Of a stretch of 64,000 nt of DNA, positions 26,328-35,014 are shown one piece after another (the first letter of the stretch is position 1; the number at the start of each line of letters is the position of its first letter). The stretch covers positions 1 through 64,000 of the forward strand of contig CAIMUX010000104.1 of the NCBI GenBank assembly GCA_903844735.1, written 5' to 3'. The notes beneath the pieces were generated by a model. The model worked only from the letters and a program-made list of their open reading frames with translations. It was not told the origin of the DNA and searched no databases. This DNA is from Candidatus Eiseniibacteriota bacterium. GTDB lineage: Bacteria > Eisenbacteria > RBG-16-71-46 > CAIMUX01. A program made the translations under genes and the position numbers.

Positions 26328-27704
26328 ATGGCGGGAGCTTCCTTCGAGGCACATCCTTTTCTGGATCCCGGGTTGGCGAGCTCCGACCCGGGCCTCTTTC
26401 GCCACCTCTATAAGTGGTACCTCCAAGTCCGGGAGAACCCCGGTCACTACAACGTCTTCCTCAACAAGATCCTGCACCCGGTGGAGGAGTTGCGTCCTCT
26501 CGAGGCCAACCTCACCGGGGCCGCCTACTACCTGAACGAGGCGGTCGGCTATCTCGGGGAGCTGCTCCTCATGGTCCCGCCCGAGGTCCGAGCCCGGGTC
26601 ACCCCCCGTCCCGAGGTCATGGGCTGTCCTGACATCCTGGAACTGATGACGATGATTTTCGGCTCCCATGACCGGCGCATCGCTTACGAGGCCCAACGGA
26701 AGCTCTACCTGAGCAAGCTCTTCTTCGACGTGGACCACAACTGGGAGGTTCAGCGGGGGGGCGAGCACCGGGAGCATTTCGAGGCGGTGCTGGAGCGGGA
26801 GTTTTTCTCCCATTCGGTCGATCGGCGGGTCGTCGACATCTGCTACTCCCTTCGACCCGACGGAGAGTCGATCGAGTACACGGTCGGGCGACTCGACCCG
26901 GGGCAGGAGTGCTGGACCTTCGATCTTCGCGAAGTCGAGCTGATGCGGGAAGGGCGGCCGGTCCGCTTCCACGTCTACTTCTATGCCTGCCGCTTCAAGC
27001 GTGAGGTCATCCCTTTTCAGTACGCTCGCGGCGGCGGCCACTACAAGCTGGCCTCCACCGAGATCTGGCCCGGCCTGACCAAACGGCGGAGTGCTTCCAT
27101 CGTCAGCAAGATGCTCCGCAAAGGGGAGAGCGACCCTCGCTGGATCGAGGACCTCATAGGGACGATGTTCATCGTCGAGAGTCTTTCCGAGGTGGAGAAT
27201 CTGAAGGAATTCCTCTTCGACCTCTTTGGCGGCGTTTTCCGCATCCGCAATGCCGTCGACACCTTGAACCGGCCCAAGGATCGCGCGCTACTGAACGCAT
27301 GGTCGGGACAGGGGTACGAGGTCTACAAGGCCGAGGTCGATCTGCTCTACAACTCGGAGCGGTACCGTTTCCCGTTGCCCTACTTTTTCACGGTGGAGTT
27401 GCAGGTCTACACGCTGGAGAGCTACCTACGGACGATCCACAGCAAGCACTACGCCAATCACCAGGCGCTGAAGCGGCGGCAGTTTCTGCAGGGGCTCTGT
27501 CCCTATCTCTTCCCCGCGGAAATCTACGGGCAGGAGGTGGTGGATGCGCTGGCCAACCACGGCGGGATCACGGGGGGTGCTAACGGCAAGGGCGGGCCCG
27601 GAGGGGCCCTCGGCCCGGTGGCGGATGGCATGACGCCGCATGGCGGTGCCGACGACCCGGTGCCGGGCGGCCCGGCTGCAAGTGGCGGCCCTCCCACGGT
27701 ATGA
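26328..27704 (+). CDS. Divergent RelA/SpoT-fold nucleotidyltransferase with a novel N-terminal domain
   Basis: A 458-residue cytoplasmic protein. Residues 1-240 match no domain I know. From about 250 the sequence follows RelA/SpoT synthetases motif by motif: SASIVSKMLRKG (like the SIYRKM helix), EDLIGTMFIVES (like DLIAIR), VDTLNRPK with an Asp five residues before the Pro-Lys (like DYIAAPK; D311), GQGYEVYKA (like NGYQSLHT), and FTVELQVYT (like IEIQIRT; E357). The Arg after DLIG is Met, and the Arg of QIRT is Tyr, so substrate binding may differ. A Gly-rich tail of about 45 residues ends it. No HD hydrolase domain is present. GTG at 26316 is an alternative start. The role, perhaps alarmone or nucleotide signalling tied to glycogen breakdown, is inferred. 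Confidence 0.65.
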   Translation: MAGASFEAHPFLDPGLASSDPGLFRHLYKWYLQVRENPGHYNVFLNKILHPVEELRPLEANLTGAAYYLNEAVGYLGELLLMVPPEVRARVTPRPEVMGCPDILELMTMIFGSHDRRIAYEAQRKLYLSKLFFDVDHNWEVQRGGEHREHFEAVLEREFFSHSVDRRVVDICYSLRPDGESIEYTVGRLDPGQECWTFDLREVELMREGRPVRFHVYFYACRFKREVIPFQYARGGGHYKLASTEIWPGLTKRRSASIVSKMLRKGESDPRWIEDLIGTMFIVESLSEVENLKEFLFDLFGGVFRIRNAVDTLNRPKDRALLNAWSGQGYEVYKAEVDLLYNSERYRFPLPYFFTVELQVYTLESYLRTIHSKHYANHQALKRRQFLQGLCPYLFPAEIYGQEVVDALANHGGITGGANGKGGPGGALGPVADGMTPHGGADDPVPGGPAASGGPPTV

Positions 27705-27795
27705 GGCGTCGGATCGTCAGCCCTATCCCTCGCGAAGAACCCCATCCATGCAGACGAGATTTCGGCGAGCCACAGGCATCAGTGCACCGCCCCGC

Positions 27796-28290
27796 CTACA
27801 TGTCCTCAATCCGCGTCAGCCACAACCACGGCTCGTCGTAGTCCGCGCCGGTGGGCAGGAACTCCACCGCCTCGCAGAACGACCGCCGTGCCGAGGGTAT
27901 GTCGCCCAGTTCGAGAAGACTCACCCCCATATCGGTCCGGATGCGCGCATAGTCGAGCGTTCGGCCGAGGAGCGCGCGGGCGGCATCAAAGCCGGCGGGT
28001 CTGACCATCGGGATCACCGCTTGGAAGCCGGTCGTGATCCGCTCGAAGCTCTCGTCCGGATCGCCGCCGCTGCGGGCTACAGCCTCGATGACGAGGATCC
28101 AGGCCGCCTCGGCATAGTGCGTCACCGCCGACGCATGGTCGCCGGAAGATCTCAGTACGGATCCGAGTTGTGCGTGCAGGCTCCAGTCGGGCGAGCCTTC
28201 CGCGAGCGAACGTTCGAGCATGCCGCGGGCCTCGGCGTAGTCGCCGGCCCGGATGAGCGCTTCGATCGTTTCCTGTGCTGCTGAGTCCAT
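27796..28290 (-). CDS. Small TPR-like protein
   Basis: A 164-residue cytoplasmic protein of helical repeats. Two TPR-like units are visible: IRAGDYAEARGMLERSLAEG with the following helix pair, and LELGDIPSARRSFCEAVEFL near the C-terminus. A less regular middle region separates them. There is no signal peptide. The ATG at 28290 has GGAGG a few bases upstream. It is divergent from the DUF5916 gene and stands alone. A protein-interaction role is likely, but no partner can be named. Confidence 0.75.
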   Translation of the reverse strand: MDSAAQETIEALIRAGDYAEARGMLERSLAEGSPDWSLHAQLGSVLRSSGDHASAVTHYAEAAWILVIEAVARSGGDPDESFERITTGFQAVIPMVRPAGFDAARALLGRTLDYARIRTDMGVSLLELGDIPSARRSFCEAVEFLPTGADYDEPWLWLTRIEDM

Positions 28291-28539
28291 CCGCCCTCCA
28301 TGTTCGATACTCGGTCGATCTTACCCCCCGGATGCGGGACCGCAAGGGAAAGAGCGCCCTTCTGCCCTCGGGCCGGCGCGTGCCCCGGCGTTTCGGCGAA
28401 GTCAACTGGTGAAACATCTTGTGTCACGCTATCGTAGCCCCCGGGGCCGCACCCGAGAGCAGCTCCCTGGTCTGGCCGGCGGGGGAGGGGGCGGCGGGGA
28501 CGAGGCATCGCCGGCCACGATCGACCCGGGGGATACGAC
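28291..28539. other. Divergent intergenic region
   Basis: This 249-bp region separates the TPR gene and the DUF5916 gene. Promoters for both must lie here. I find no hexamer pair good enough to call, no terminator and no RNA gene. Confidence 0.3.
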
Positions 28540-31176
28540 ATGAAGGTGCTCGCGGTCCCGATTCTGTTTCTCCTGACCTTCGGCGTTGCCCGTGTCGCGG
28601 TGGCCGAACCTCGCTTCTGCACCGCGGCCCGCGCGGAAAACGCGCCCCGGATCGATGGTGTTCTCGACGATCCTGCCTGGTCCTGCGTGGCGTGGTCGAG
28701 CGACTTCGTCCAACGGGATCCGGCCGAAGGGCAGCCTCCCACCGGCCAGACAGCCTTCAAGATCCTCTACGACGACGAGAACCTCTACGTAGCCTATCAG
28801 GCCTTCGACCCCGAACCGGGCAGGATCGGCAACATTCTTGCCCGGCGCGACTACTTCCCGGGAGACTGGGTCGAGATCAACATTGACAGCTACCATGACC
28901 ACCGGACCGCCTTTTCTTTCACTGCCAGCGTTTCCGGAACCCAGGGCGACGAGTTCATTTCCGAGGACGGCAACAACTGGGACCCCAACTGGGATCCGGT
29001 CTGGGAACATCGCGCCCGCATCGACGACCGGGGCTGGACCGCCGAGGTGCGCATCCCGCTCAGCCAGCTCCGCTACGCCGGCAGCCCCGAGCAGACCTGG
29101 GGCATCCAGGTGCAGAGGCGCATCTACCGGCGCGAGGAGCGATCGACCTGGCAGGTCATCCCCAAGGACGAAAGCGGTTGGGTCAGTCAGTTCGGCGAGC
29201 TCCGCGGCATCAAGGGGATCAAGCCACAGCGCCAAGTGGAAATCCTGCCCTACGGGGTCGCGCAGCTGGAGCGGTTCCCGAAGGCCGGGGGCAACCCGTT
29301 TGTCGACGGCAGCTCCGCCAGAGTGTCCGCCGGGCTCGATGGCAAGATCGGCGTCACCGGAGATGTCATCATGGACTTCACGGTGAACCCTGACTTCGGG
29401 CAGGTGGAGGCGGACCCCTCGCAGGTCAACCTGACCGCTTTCGAGACCTTCTTCCAGGAGAAGCGTCCGTTCTTCATCGAGGGTAAGAACATCTTCGAGT
29501 TCCGGGTCGCGCCGTCCATTGCCTACGGGACGCACACGACGGACCGGCTGTTCTACTCTCGGCGCATCGGGCGATCGCCGCACTATCGAGCCGATGGGGA
29601 CGAGCGGTACCAGAACGGGTACGTTGACCAACCCGAGCGCACCTCCATTCTGGGCGCGGCGAAGCTCACCGGAAAGACGGCAGGGGGCTTGTCGATCGGG
29701 GTCCTGGAGAGCGTGACGGCCCGGGAATTCGCAAGGGCGGACACCGGCGGCCCGCGCTTCGACGTCCCCGTGGAACCTCTGACCAACTACTTACTCGGCC
29801 GCCTGCAGCAGGACTTTCGCCGCGGGGACACGAGGGTGGGTGGGCTCTTCACCGCGGTGAATCGGGACCTCGATACGGATGAGCTGAGGGCATTACACAG
29901 GGCCGCGTACACTGGCGGGCTGGACTTCTTCCACTACCTGGCGGGCCGCCGGTACTCGGTGGCCGTGAATCTTCTGGCCAGCCGCGTGGAGGGGAGCCGC
30001 GCGGCGATTCTGGCCACCCAGATGGCGCCGGCGCGGTACTACCAGCGCCCGGACAATCGCCGGTCTTCGGTGGACAGCACCCGGACGTCGCTTTCCGGCC
30101 ACGGAGGATCGCTCCGCATCGGAAAGACGTCCGGAGACTTGGAGTTCGAGACGGGGGCGGCCTGGCGGTCGCCCGGCTTTGAGCTGAACGACGTGGGGTA
30201 TCTGCGCAACGCCAACGAGATCAACCAGTTCTCCTGGGCGGGATACAGCCTGCGCAACCCTTTCAGCGTCTTCAACGAGATGTCGATCAACGTCAACCAG
30301 TGGCTGGACTTCGAGTACGGGGGGGCGAATCTCTATCAGGCCGCCAACTGCAACACCAACGCCTCGTTCCGGAACAACTGGAGGTACAGCGCTTCCTTCT
30401 CGCGCGAGAACGAGCGCATTTCCAACTACGAACTGCGCGGCGGGCCGTCCGTCCGCATGCCGGGAAACGTCAATGCGGATCTCAGCTTCAACACGGATGA
30501 GCGCCGGACGGTGTCCGGCGGCGTCGCCCTCTCCGGGGGTGAGTACGACGATGGGGCGGGCCGGTCGCGGGCGATCCAGGTGGGCGCCACCTGGAGGCCG
30601 ACCCACGCGATCCGGGTCGAGGCCACCCCGGCGTACAGCCGCAGCCAGCGGGGGATGCAGTACATCGCGACCACGGAGTGGGAGGGTGCTCCGCGCTACA
30701 TCTATGGAAGCCTGGATCAAAGAACCTTCAACGTGGAACTCCGGGTCGACTACAGCGCGACCCCCAACCTGACCGTGCAATACTACGGCGCCCCCTTTGT
30801 TTCCGCGGGCAAGTACGACGGCTTCCGGCGTATCACCCGCCCTCGGGCCCGGGACTACGAGGACCGTTTCGCGGTCTTCACGGACCGGGCGAGTCTAGAC
30901 CCGGCGGACGGCAGCTACCACGTCGACGAGGACGGCAACGGAACGAGCGACTACTCCTTTGGGGATCCGGAGTTCAACGTTCGAGACTTCAACTCCAACC
31001 TGGTTGTCCGCTGGGCGTATTCACCCGGCTCCGCCATCTACCTGGTCTGGTCGCAGACCCGTTCGGGCTTCTTGGCGAACGGTGACTTTGCCGTCCGCGA
31101 CGACATGAACGATCTGTTCGACGTCCAACCGCACAACGTCTTTCTGGTCAAGATCAATCGTTGGTTCAATCTGTAG
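28540..31176 (+). CDS. DUF5916 protein with CBM9-like N-terminal domain, exported
   Basis: An 878-residue exported protein, probably of the outer membrane. A signal peptide (about 1-22, cleaved after AVA) leads to a carbohydrate-binding family 9-like domain (about 40-230, RIDGVLDDPAW, LYVAYQAFD, WTAEVRIPLSQL). The rest matches DUF5916: MDFTVNPDFGQVEADPSQVN, FFQEKRPFFIEG, then long alternating strands typical of a beta-barrel, ending with an aromatic residue pattern (VFLVKINRWFNL). Such proteins are abundant in Bacteroidota and related phyla, and their biochemical role is not established; glycan or peptide handling at the surface is a guess. It is a single-gene unit, with a dispersed repeat element downstream. 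Confidence 0.9.
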   Translation: MKVLAVPILFLLTFGVARVAVAEPRFCTAARAENAPRIDGVLDDPAWSCVAWSSDFVQRDPAEGQPPTGQTAFKILYDDENLYVAYQAFDPEPGRIGNILARRDYFPGDWVEINIDSYHDHRTAFSFTASVSGTQGDEFISEDGNNWDPNWDPVWEHRARIDDRGWTAEVRIPLSQLRYAGSPEQTWGIQVQRRIYRREERSTWQVIPKDESGWVSQFGELRGIKGIKPQRQVEILPYGVAQLERFPKAGGNPFVDGSSARVSAGLDGKIGVTGDVIMDFTVNPDFGQVEADPSQVNLTAFETFFQEKRPFFIEGKNIFEFRVAPSIAYGTHTTDRLFYSRRIGRSPHYRADGDERYQNGYVDQPERTSILGAAKLTGKTAGGLSIGVLESVTAREFARADTGGPRFDVPVEPLTNYLLGRLQQDFRRGDTRVGGLFTAVNRDLDTDELRALHRAAYTGGLDFFHYLAGRRYSVAVNLLASRVEGSRAAILATQMAPARYYQRPDNRRSSVDSTRTSLSGHGGSLRIGKTSGDLEFETGAAWRSPGFELNDVGYLRNANEINQFSWAGYSLRNPFSVFNEMSINVNQWLDFEYGGANLYQAANCNTNASFRNNWRYSASFSRENERISNYELRGGPSVRMPGNVNADLSFNTDERRTVSGGVALSGGEYDDGAGRSRAIQVGATWRPTHAIRVEATPAYSRSQRGMQYIATTEWEGAPRYIYGSLDQRTFNVELRVDYSATPNLTVQYYGAPFVSAGKYDGFRRITRPRARDYEDRFAVFTDRASLDPADGSYHVDEDGNGTSDYSFGDPEFNVRDFNSNLVVRWAYSPGSAIYLVWSQTRSGFLANGDFAVRDDMNDLFDVQPHNVFLVKINRWFNL

Positions 31177-31445
31177 AAGGAACGGCGGTGCCAAAGCCGT
31201 CCCGAAGGCGCGCCGGCGCCCGGCCTGTGTCTTCCCCGATCGCCCCGCTCACAGCAACTTCCGGCACGGCGCCGAGTCGGGCACCCGAGGCGACGATGTC
31301 CAGAGCGAGCCGGGCCAGTGGCTCATCACTCCAGATGCGTGTGTGTTCGAGCGTGCGGGTGAACTCGGCGTCAACTGCCGGTGTTCCTCTTTCCGGCGGC
31401 GCGCCCCAGCTTCGGCCGAGCCAGGACACAGCAGCCGCAGCGACG
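31177..31445. other. Intergenic stretch after the DUF5916 gene
   Basis: No supported gene. An 87-codon open frame on the minus strand (31166-31429) overlaps the end of the DUF5916 gene, lacks a clear ribosome binding site and resembles nothing I know. It could be a decayed gene end. Confidence 0.35.
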
Positions 31446-31579
31446 CGTCAGTCGGTCGTGGATGCGAGGCGCGCGCAATCCCGGCGACGCAGGCGTACGT
31501 TTCGTACGCCGAGGAGACCCCCACAGGAGGGGGCACGCGGGACTGCGCGCAACGAAGCAGACGCGGCCGAATGGCGCGG
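31446..31579 (+). repeat. Dispersed structured repeat, copy A
   Basis: First of three copies of a ~120-bp intergenic element. The core is an 8-bp hairpin GGCGTACG-TTT-CGTACGCC (31492-31510). An outer stem pairs GCGCGC-AA-TCCCG (31471-31483) with CGGGA-CT-GCGCGC (31538-31550). The right end, about 33 bp (31547-31579), is identical to the inverted copy B. The element lies between the convergent ends of the DUF5916 gene and serC. Confidence 0.8.
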
Positions 31580-31581
31580 AC

Positions 31582-32664
31582 CTAGTTGGCCTTCGCGAAC
31601 TCCTTCATGAACGACGTAACCGCCTCCGCGGCCTCCATCGGACACGAGTTATACACCGATACGCGAATCCCGCCGACCGAACGGTGCCCCTTCAACCCCA
31701 TCATCTTGAGCTTTTTCCCCTCGGCGACGAACTTCTCCTCCAACTCCTCGCTCGGAAGCCTGAAGACGATGTTCATCATCGAGCGGGCATCGCGGTCAAC
31801 GGGCGAACGGAAGAAGTCGGGCTTCGCGTCGATCGTCTCGTAGATCATCCCGGCCTTCTTTTCGTTGTAGGCCTTCATCGCCGACAGGCCGCCCGTCTCC
31901 TTCACGACCGCAAGAACGTTGCGGACCATATAGATCGCGAAGCACGGCGGGGTGTTGTAGAGGGAGTTTTCCTTGGCGTGTGTGCCGTACTTGAAGATGG
32001 TCGGGATGTCGGTCTTGGCGGTTTCCAAGAGATCGTTGCGAATAATGACCGCCGTGACGCCCGCCGGCCCGATGTTCTTCTGGGCTCCGGCGTAAATCAG
32101 CGCGAACGGCTTCGGATCGAAGGGTGCCCAGAGGAAGTCGGACGACATGTCGCAGACGATCGGCACGCCCTTGGTATCCGGGAACGCGTGGAATTGCGTC
32201 CCTTCGATGGTGTTGTTGCTGGTGACATGGACGTAGCGGGCGCCCGGCGTGAGGCTCAGATCGGCCTGCTTCGGGATTTGGGTGGCGTTGCCCTTGTCGC
32301 CGCCCCAGGCGACATTGACGGTGCCGAAGAGCTTCGCCTCGGCGATCGCCTTCTTGGCCCAGGTGCCGGTGTTGATGTAGTCGGCCGTCTGCCCGGGGGA
32401 GAGGAAGTTCATCGGGACGACGGCGAACTGCTGGGAGGCGCCGCCCTGAAGGAACAGGACTTGGTAGTTGTCCGGCAGGCCGATCAGCTCCTTCATCAGG
32501 GAAATCGCCTCGTTGTGAACCGCTTCATAATCCTTGCCCCGATGGCTGGCCTCCATCACGGAGGTGCCGGTGCCGGCCCAATCGAGCAATTCGCGCTGTG
32601 CCCGCTCGAGCGCGGCGACCGGCAGCACGGAAGGACCGGCGGAGAAGTTGAAACTGCGTGGCAT
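31582..32664 (-). CDS. serC: Phosphoserine aminotransferase
   Basis: A 360-residue class V PLP aminotransferase making O-phosphoserine from 3-phosphohydroxypyruvate and glutamate, the second step of serine synthesis; it also serves in pyridoxine synthesis. Signatures are FNFSAGPSVLPVAALERAQ at the N-terminus, LFLQGGASQQFA, SDFLWAPFD and the PLP Lys in YAGAQKNIGPAGV near residue 198, the same position as in E. coli. The ATG at 32664 has AAGGAG upstream. It follows the phosphoglycerate dehydrogenase gene by 46 bp in the same operon. No phosphoserine phosphatase gene is seen nearby. Confidence 0.97.
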   Translation of the reverse strand: MPRSFNFSAGPSVLPVAALERAQRELLDWAGTGTSVMEASHRGKDYEAVHNEAISLMKELIGLPDNYQVLFLQGGASQQFAVVPMNFLSPGQTADYINTGTWAKKAIAEAKLFGTVNVAWGGDKGNATQIPKQADLSLTPGARYVHVTSNNTIEGTQFHAFPDTKGVPIVCDMSSDFLWAPFDPKPFALIYAGAQKNIGPAGVTAVIIRNDLLETAKTDIPTIFKYGTHAKENSLYNTPPCFAIYMVRNVLAVVKETGGLSAMKAYNEKKAGMIYETIDAKPDFFRSPVDRDARSMMNIVFRLPSEELEEKFVAEGKKLKMMGLKGHRSVGGIRVSVYNSCPMEAAEAVTSFMKEFAKAN

Positions 32665-32710
32665 GGCTGGACTCCTTTATTTTCTACGGACTCCTACTTG
32701 CTTCGGACTT

Positions 32711-33586
32711 CTACTTTCCGTATTCCCGGCCGAGGATCTCAACGATGACATCGCCGATCCGCAGCAGGTTTTCCTTGGTCGAGGCCCCGATGTGGGGGCA
32801 CATGTAGACATTCTTCGCCTTGAGCAGCGGCGAACTCTCCGGCGGCGGATCGCTCTCCCAGACGTCGGTGCCGTAAGCACCCACTTTGCCGCTCTCCAGC
32901 GCCGCCGCCAAGTCGGCCTCGACGACGATCTTGCCGCGACCGGTGTTAACGAGAACGACGCCGTTCTTCATCTTCTCGATCAGGGAGGCGCTGACCATAC
33001 CCTTGGTCGAGTCGTTGAGCGGGGTGTTGAACGAGATGAGGTCGGCCTTGGCGCAAAGGCCGTCCAGCGTCGTCATCTCCACAATGTCGTGCTTCGCCAC
33101 CACCGGATCGAAGCCGACACACTTCATGCCGAAGGCCGCCGCGCGCTTGGCCACTTCGGTCCCGATGCGACCGACGCCGACGATCCCGAGGGTCTTGCCG
33201 TACAGCTCCGTCCGCTTCAGCTCCTTCTTGAGGAACTTCCCCTCCTTCATGGAGACATGGCCGTCGATGATGCGGCTGGGAATGGCCAGGAGGAACGCGA
33301 ATGCCAACTCGGCCACCGCGATGCTGGACGCGGCCGCGGTGTTGAACACCCGGACTCCGCGCGCCTCTGCGGCCGGCACATCGACGTTGTCGAGGCCGAC
33401 GCCGCCACGGATGATCATCTTCATCTTCGGGGCCGAGGCGATGTACTCGGCTGTGGCCTTGGTGGCGCTGCGGATGAGCACCACCTCGGCCTCGGCCAAC
33501 TGGGCCTTGTCATCGGTCACGTCTCCGAACTTGCGCAGTCGGTCCGGAAGCGACGCATCAAACGAATCCGAAAGCAGGATCTTCAT
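32711..33586 (-). CDS. serA: D-3-phosphoglycerate dehydrogenase, short form
   Basis: NAD-dependent oxidation of 3-phosphoglycerate to 3-phosphohydroxypyruvate, the first step of serine synthesis. At 291 residues it holds the substrate and Rossmann domains (GIVGVGRIGTEVAKRA, NTGRGKIVVEADLAAAL, CPHIGASTKEN with the catalytic His) but lacks the intervening and ACT domains of longer SerA proteins, so it is probably not feedback-inhibited by serine through ACT. A start far upstream is open in frame, but the ATG at 33586 has GGGAGG and matches the family start MKILLSDSFD. The serC neighbour supports this role over a general 2-hydroxyacid dehydrogenase. Confidence 0.92.
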   Translation of the reverse strand: MKILLSDSFDASLPDRLRKFGDVTDDKAQLAEAEVVLIRSATKATAEYIASAPKMKMIIRGGVGLDNVDVPAAEARGVRVFNTAAASSIAVAELAFAFLLAIPSRIIDGHVSMKEGKFLKKELKRTELYGKTLGIVGVGRIGTEVAKRAAAFGMKCVGFDPVVAKHDIVEMTTLDGLCAKADLISFNTPLNDSTKGMVSASLIEKMKNGVVLVNTGRGKIVVEADLAAALESGKVGAYGTDVWESDPPPESSPLLKAKNVYMCPHIGASTKENLLRIGDVIVEILGREYGK

Positions 33587-33651
33587 GGTTCCTCCCTGCC
33601 GCCGGGGCTTACCCGGAGGCGTCCTCACCGCCCAGGGCAGAATCGGCCGAG

Positions 33652-34893
33652 CTAGTCGGTCAACGGCCGGACGAAGAGCCCGGACCGCAGCTTCGGCTCG
33701 AACCAGGTCGACTTCGGCGGCATAACCTGCCCCGCGTCGGCCACCTTCATCAACTGTTCCATCGTGACCGGGTGCAGGGCAAAGGCCACCGCCCAGCCGT
33801 CGTGCTGCACGCGGCGTTCCAGCTCCGCCGTGCCCCGAATTCCGCCCACGAAGTCGATCCGCTTGTCGCGCCGGGGATCCTCGATGCCAAGGACCGGTCC
33901 CAGCAGGTTGTCCTGGAGAACCGCAATGTCGAGCGAACGAACCGGATCCCCCACCGGAATGATCGCCTCCTTGGCCCGGAGGCGATACCAGGCTCCCCCG
34001 AGAAACATTCCGTAGGAGGCGGAGCGCTCCGGCGCCGGTCGATCGGTCGGAATGCACTCGAACGTCTCGCGCACGCGGGCCAGGAAGGCCTCCTCGTTCA
34101 GGCCGTGCAAGTCCTTCACGACCCGGTTGTAGGGCATGATTTTCATCTGGTCGTGCGGGAAGACGACGGCTAGGAAGTAGTTGTACGCCTCCCGTCCGGT
34201 GTGGGACGGATTCGCCTCGCGGCGGCGGCGGCAGACCCGTGTGGCGGCCGCGCTGCGGTGGTGGCCGTCGGCGACATAGAGCGCCGGAACCCGTGCGAAC
34301 GCGGCCCGGATAGTCTCGACCTCGCCGGGTTCGGAAACGACCCAGAGGGTGTGCCCGATGCCATCGGAGGTGACGAAGTCGTACACCGACGGGCGGGCCT
34401 GGACCATCGCCACGTGGCGGTCGATCGCGGGGTCCGCATGGTAGGTGAGAAAGACAGGTTCGTCGTTGGCGTCCATCTCGTCGATGTGCCGCGTGCGGTC
34501 ATCTTCCTTGTCGGGACGTGTGAACTCGTGCTTCTTGATCAGATCTCGTTCGTACTCGCCGACGCTCGCGCCCGCGACGAGGCCGGTCTGCTCGTGGCTC
34601 CCCATGCGTTGCTTGTACAGGTAGAAGCAGTCCTCGGGATCCTGCACGAGGACTCTGCGCGAGATGAAAGCGCGCAGGTTTTCCGACCCCTTCGCGTAGA
34701 CGGCGGCGTCGTAGGGGTTGAAGTCGGGCGGAAAATCGATCTCGGGCTTGTTCACATGCAGGTAGGAAACCTCGTTCCCGAGAGCCATGGCGCGGGCTTC
34801 CTCGGTATTGAGAACATCGTAAGGCGGGGAGGCGACCTTTTCGGCGAATTCCCGCGGGGGCCGCATGGCCCGGAAGGGGCGGATGTCGGACAT
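33652..34893 (-). CDS. DUF1015 family protein
   Basis: A 413-residue cytoplasmic protein matching DUF1015 over its length: IRPFRAMRPPREFAEKVASPPYDV at the start, HIDEMDANDEPVFLTYH in the middle, and LYVADGHHRSAAATRV near residue 208. The His-rich ADGHHR motif resembles the catalytic motif of ParB-like serine kinases such as archaeal SerK, although I would not assign that activity on this alone. It sits directly upstream of serA and serC (65 bp to serA), which points to serine or phosphoserine metabolism. The ATG at 34893 has AGGAG upstream. Confidence 0.85.
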   Translation of the reverse strand: MSDIRPFRAMRPPREFAEKVASPPYDVLNTEEARAMALGNEVSYLHVNKPEIDFPPDFNPYDAAVYAKGSENLRAFISRRVLVQDPEDCFYLYKQRMGSHEQTGLVAGASVGEYERDLIKKHEFTRPDKEDDRTRHIDEMDANDEPVFLTYHADPAIDRHVAMVQARPSVYDFVTSDGIGHTLWVVSEPGEVETIRAAFARVPALYVADGHHRSAAATRVCRRRREANPSHTGREAYNYFLAVVFPHDQMKIMPYNRVVKDLHGLNEEAFLARVRETFECIPTDRPAPERSASYGMFLGGAWYRLRAKEAIIPVGDPVRSLDIAVLQDNLLGPVLGIEDPRRDKRIDFVGGIRGTAELERRVQHDGWAVAFALHPVTMEQLMKVADAGQVMPPKSTWFEPKLRSGLFVRPLTD

Positions 34894-35014
34894 GCCGGTG
34901 ACTCTCCTGTTCGTGGGCGAAGGTGTGCGCTACCGACCCCGGATGCTAGCAGAGCGTGGTGCGGTACGCCAAGGCTTCCTCGAAAGGCCAAGCAAAACGG
35001 TCCCGTCGCGCCGA

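Noticed and set aside
31446-31579. Small conserved peptide encoded by the dispersed repeat
   Set aside because: One frame is open in all three copies, but differences between copies are nonsynonymous while stem pairing is preserved, so structure rather than coding appears to be selected.
31381-32748. A 455-codon plus-strand frame
   Set aside because: It runs through repeat copy A and then antisense to serC; no start signal or family.
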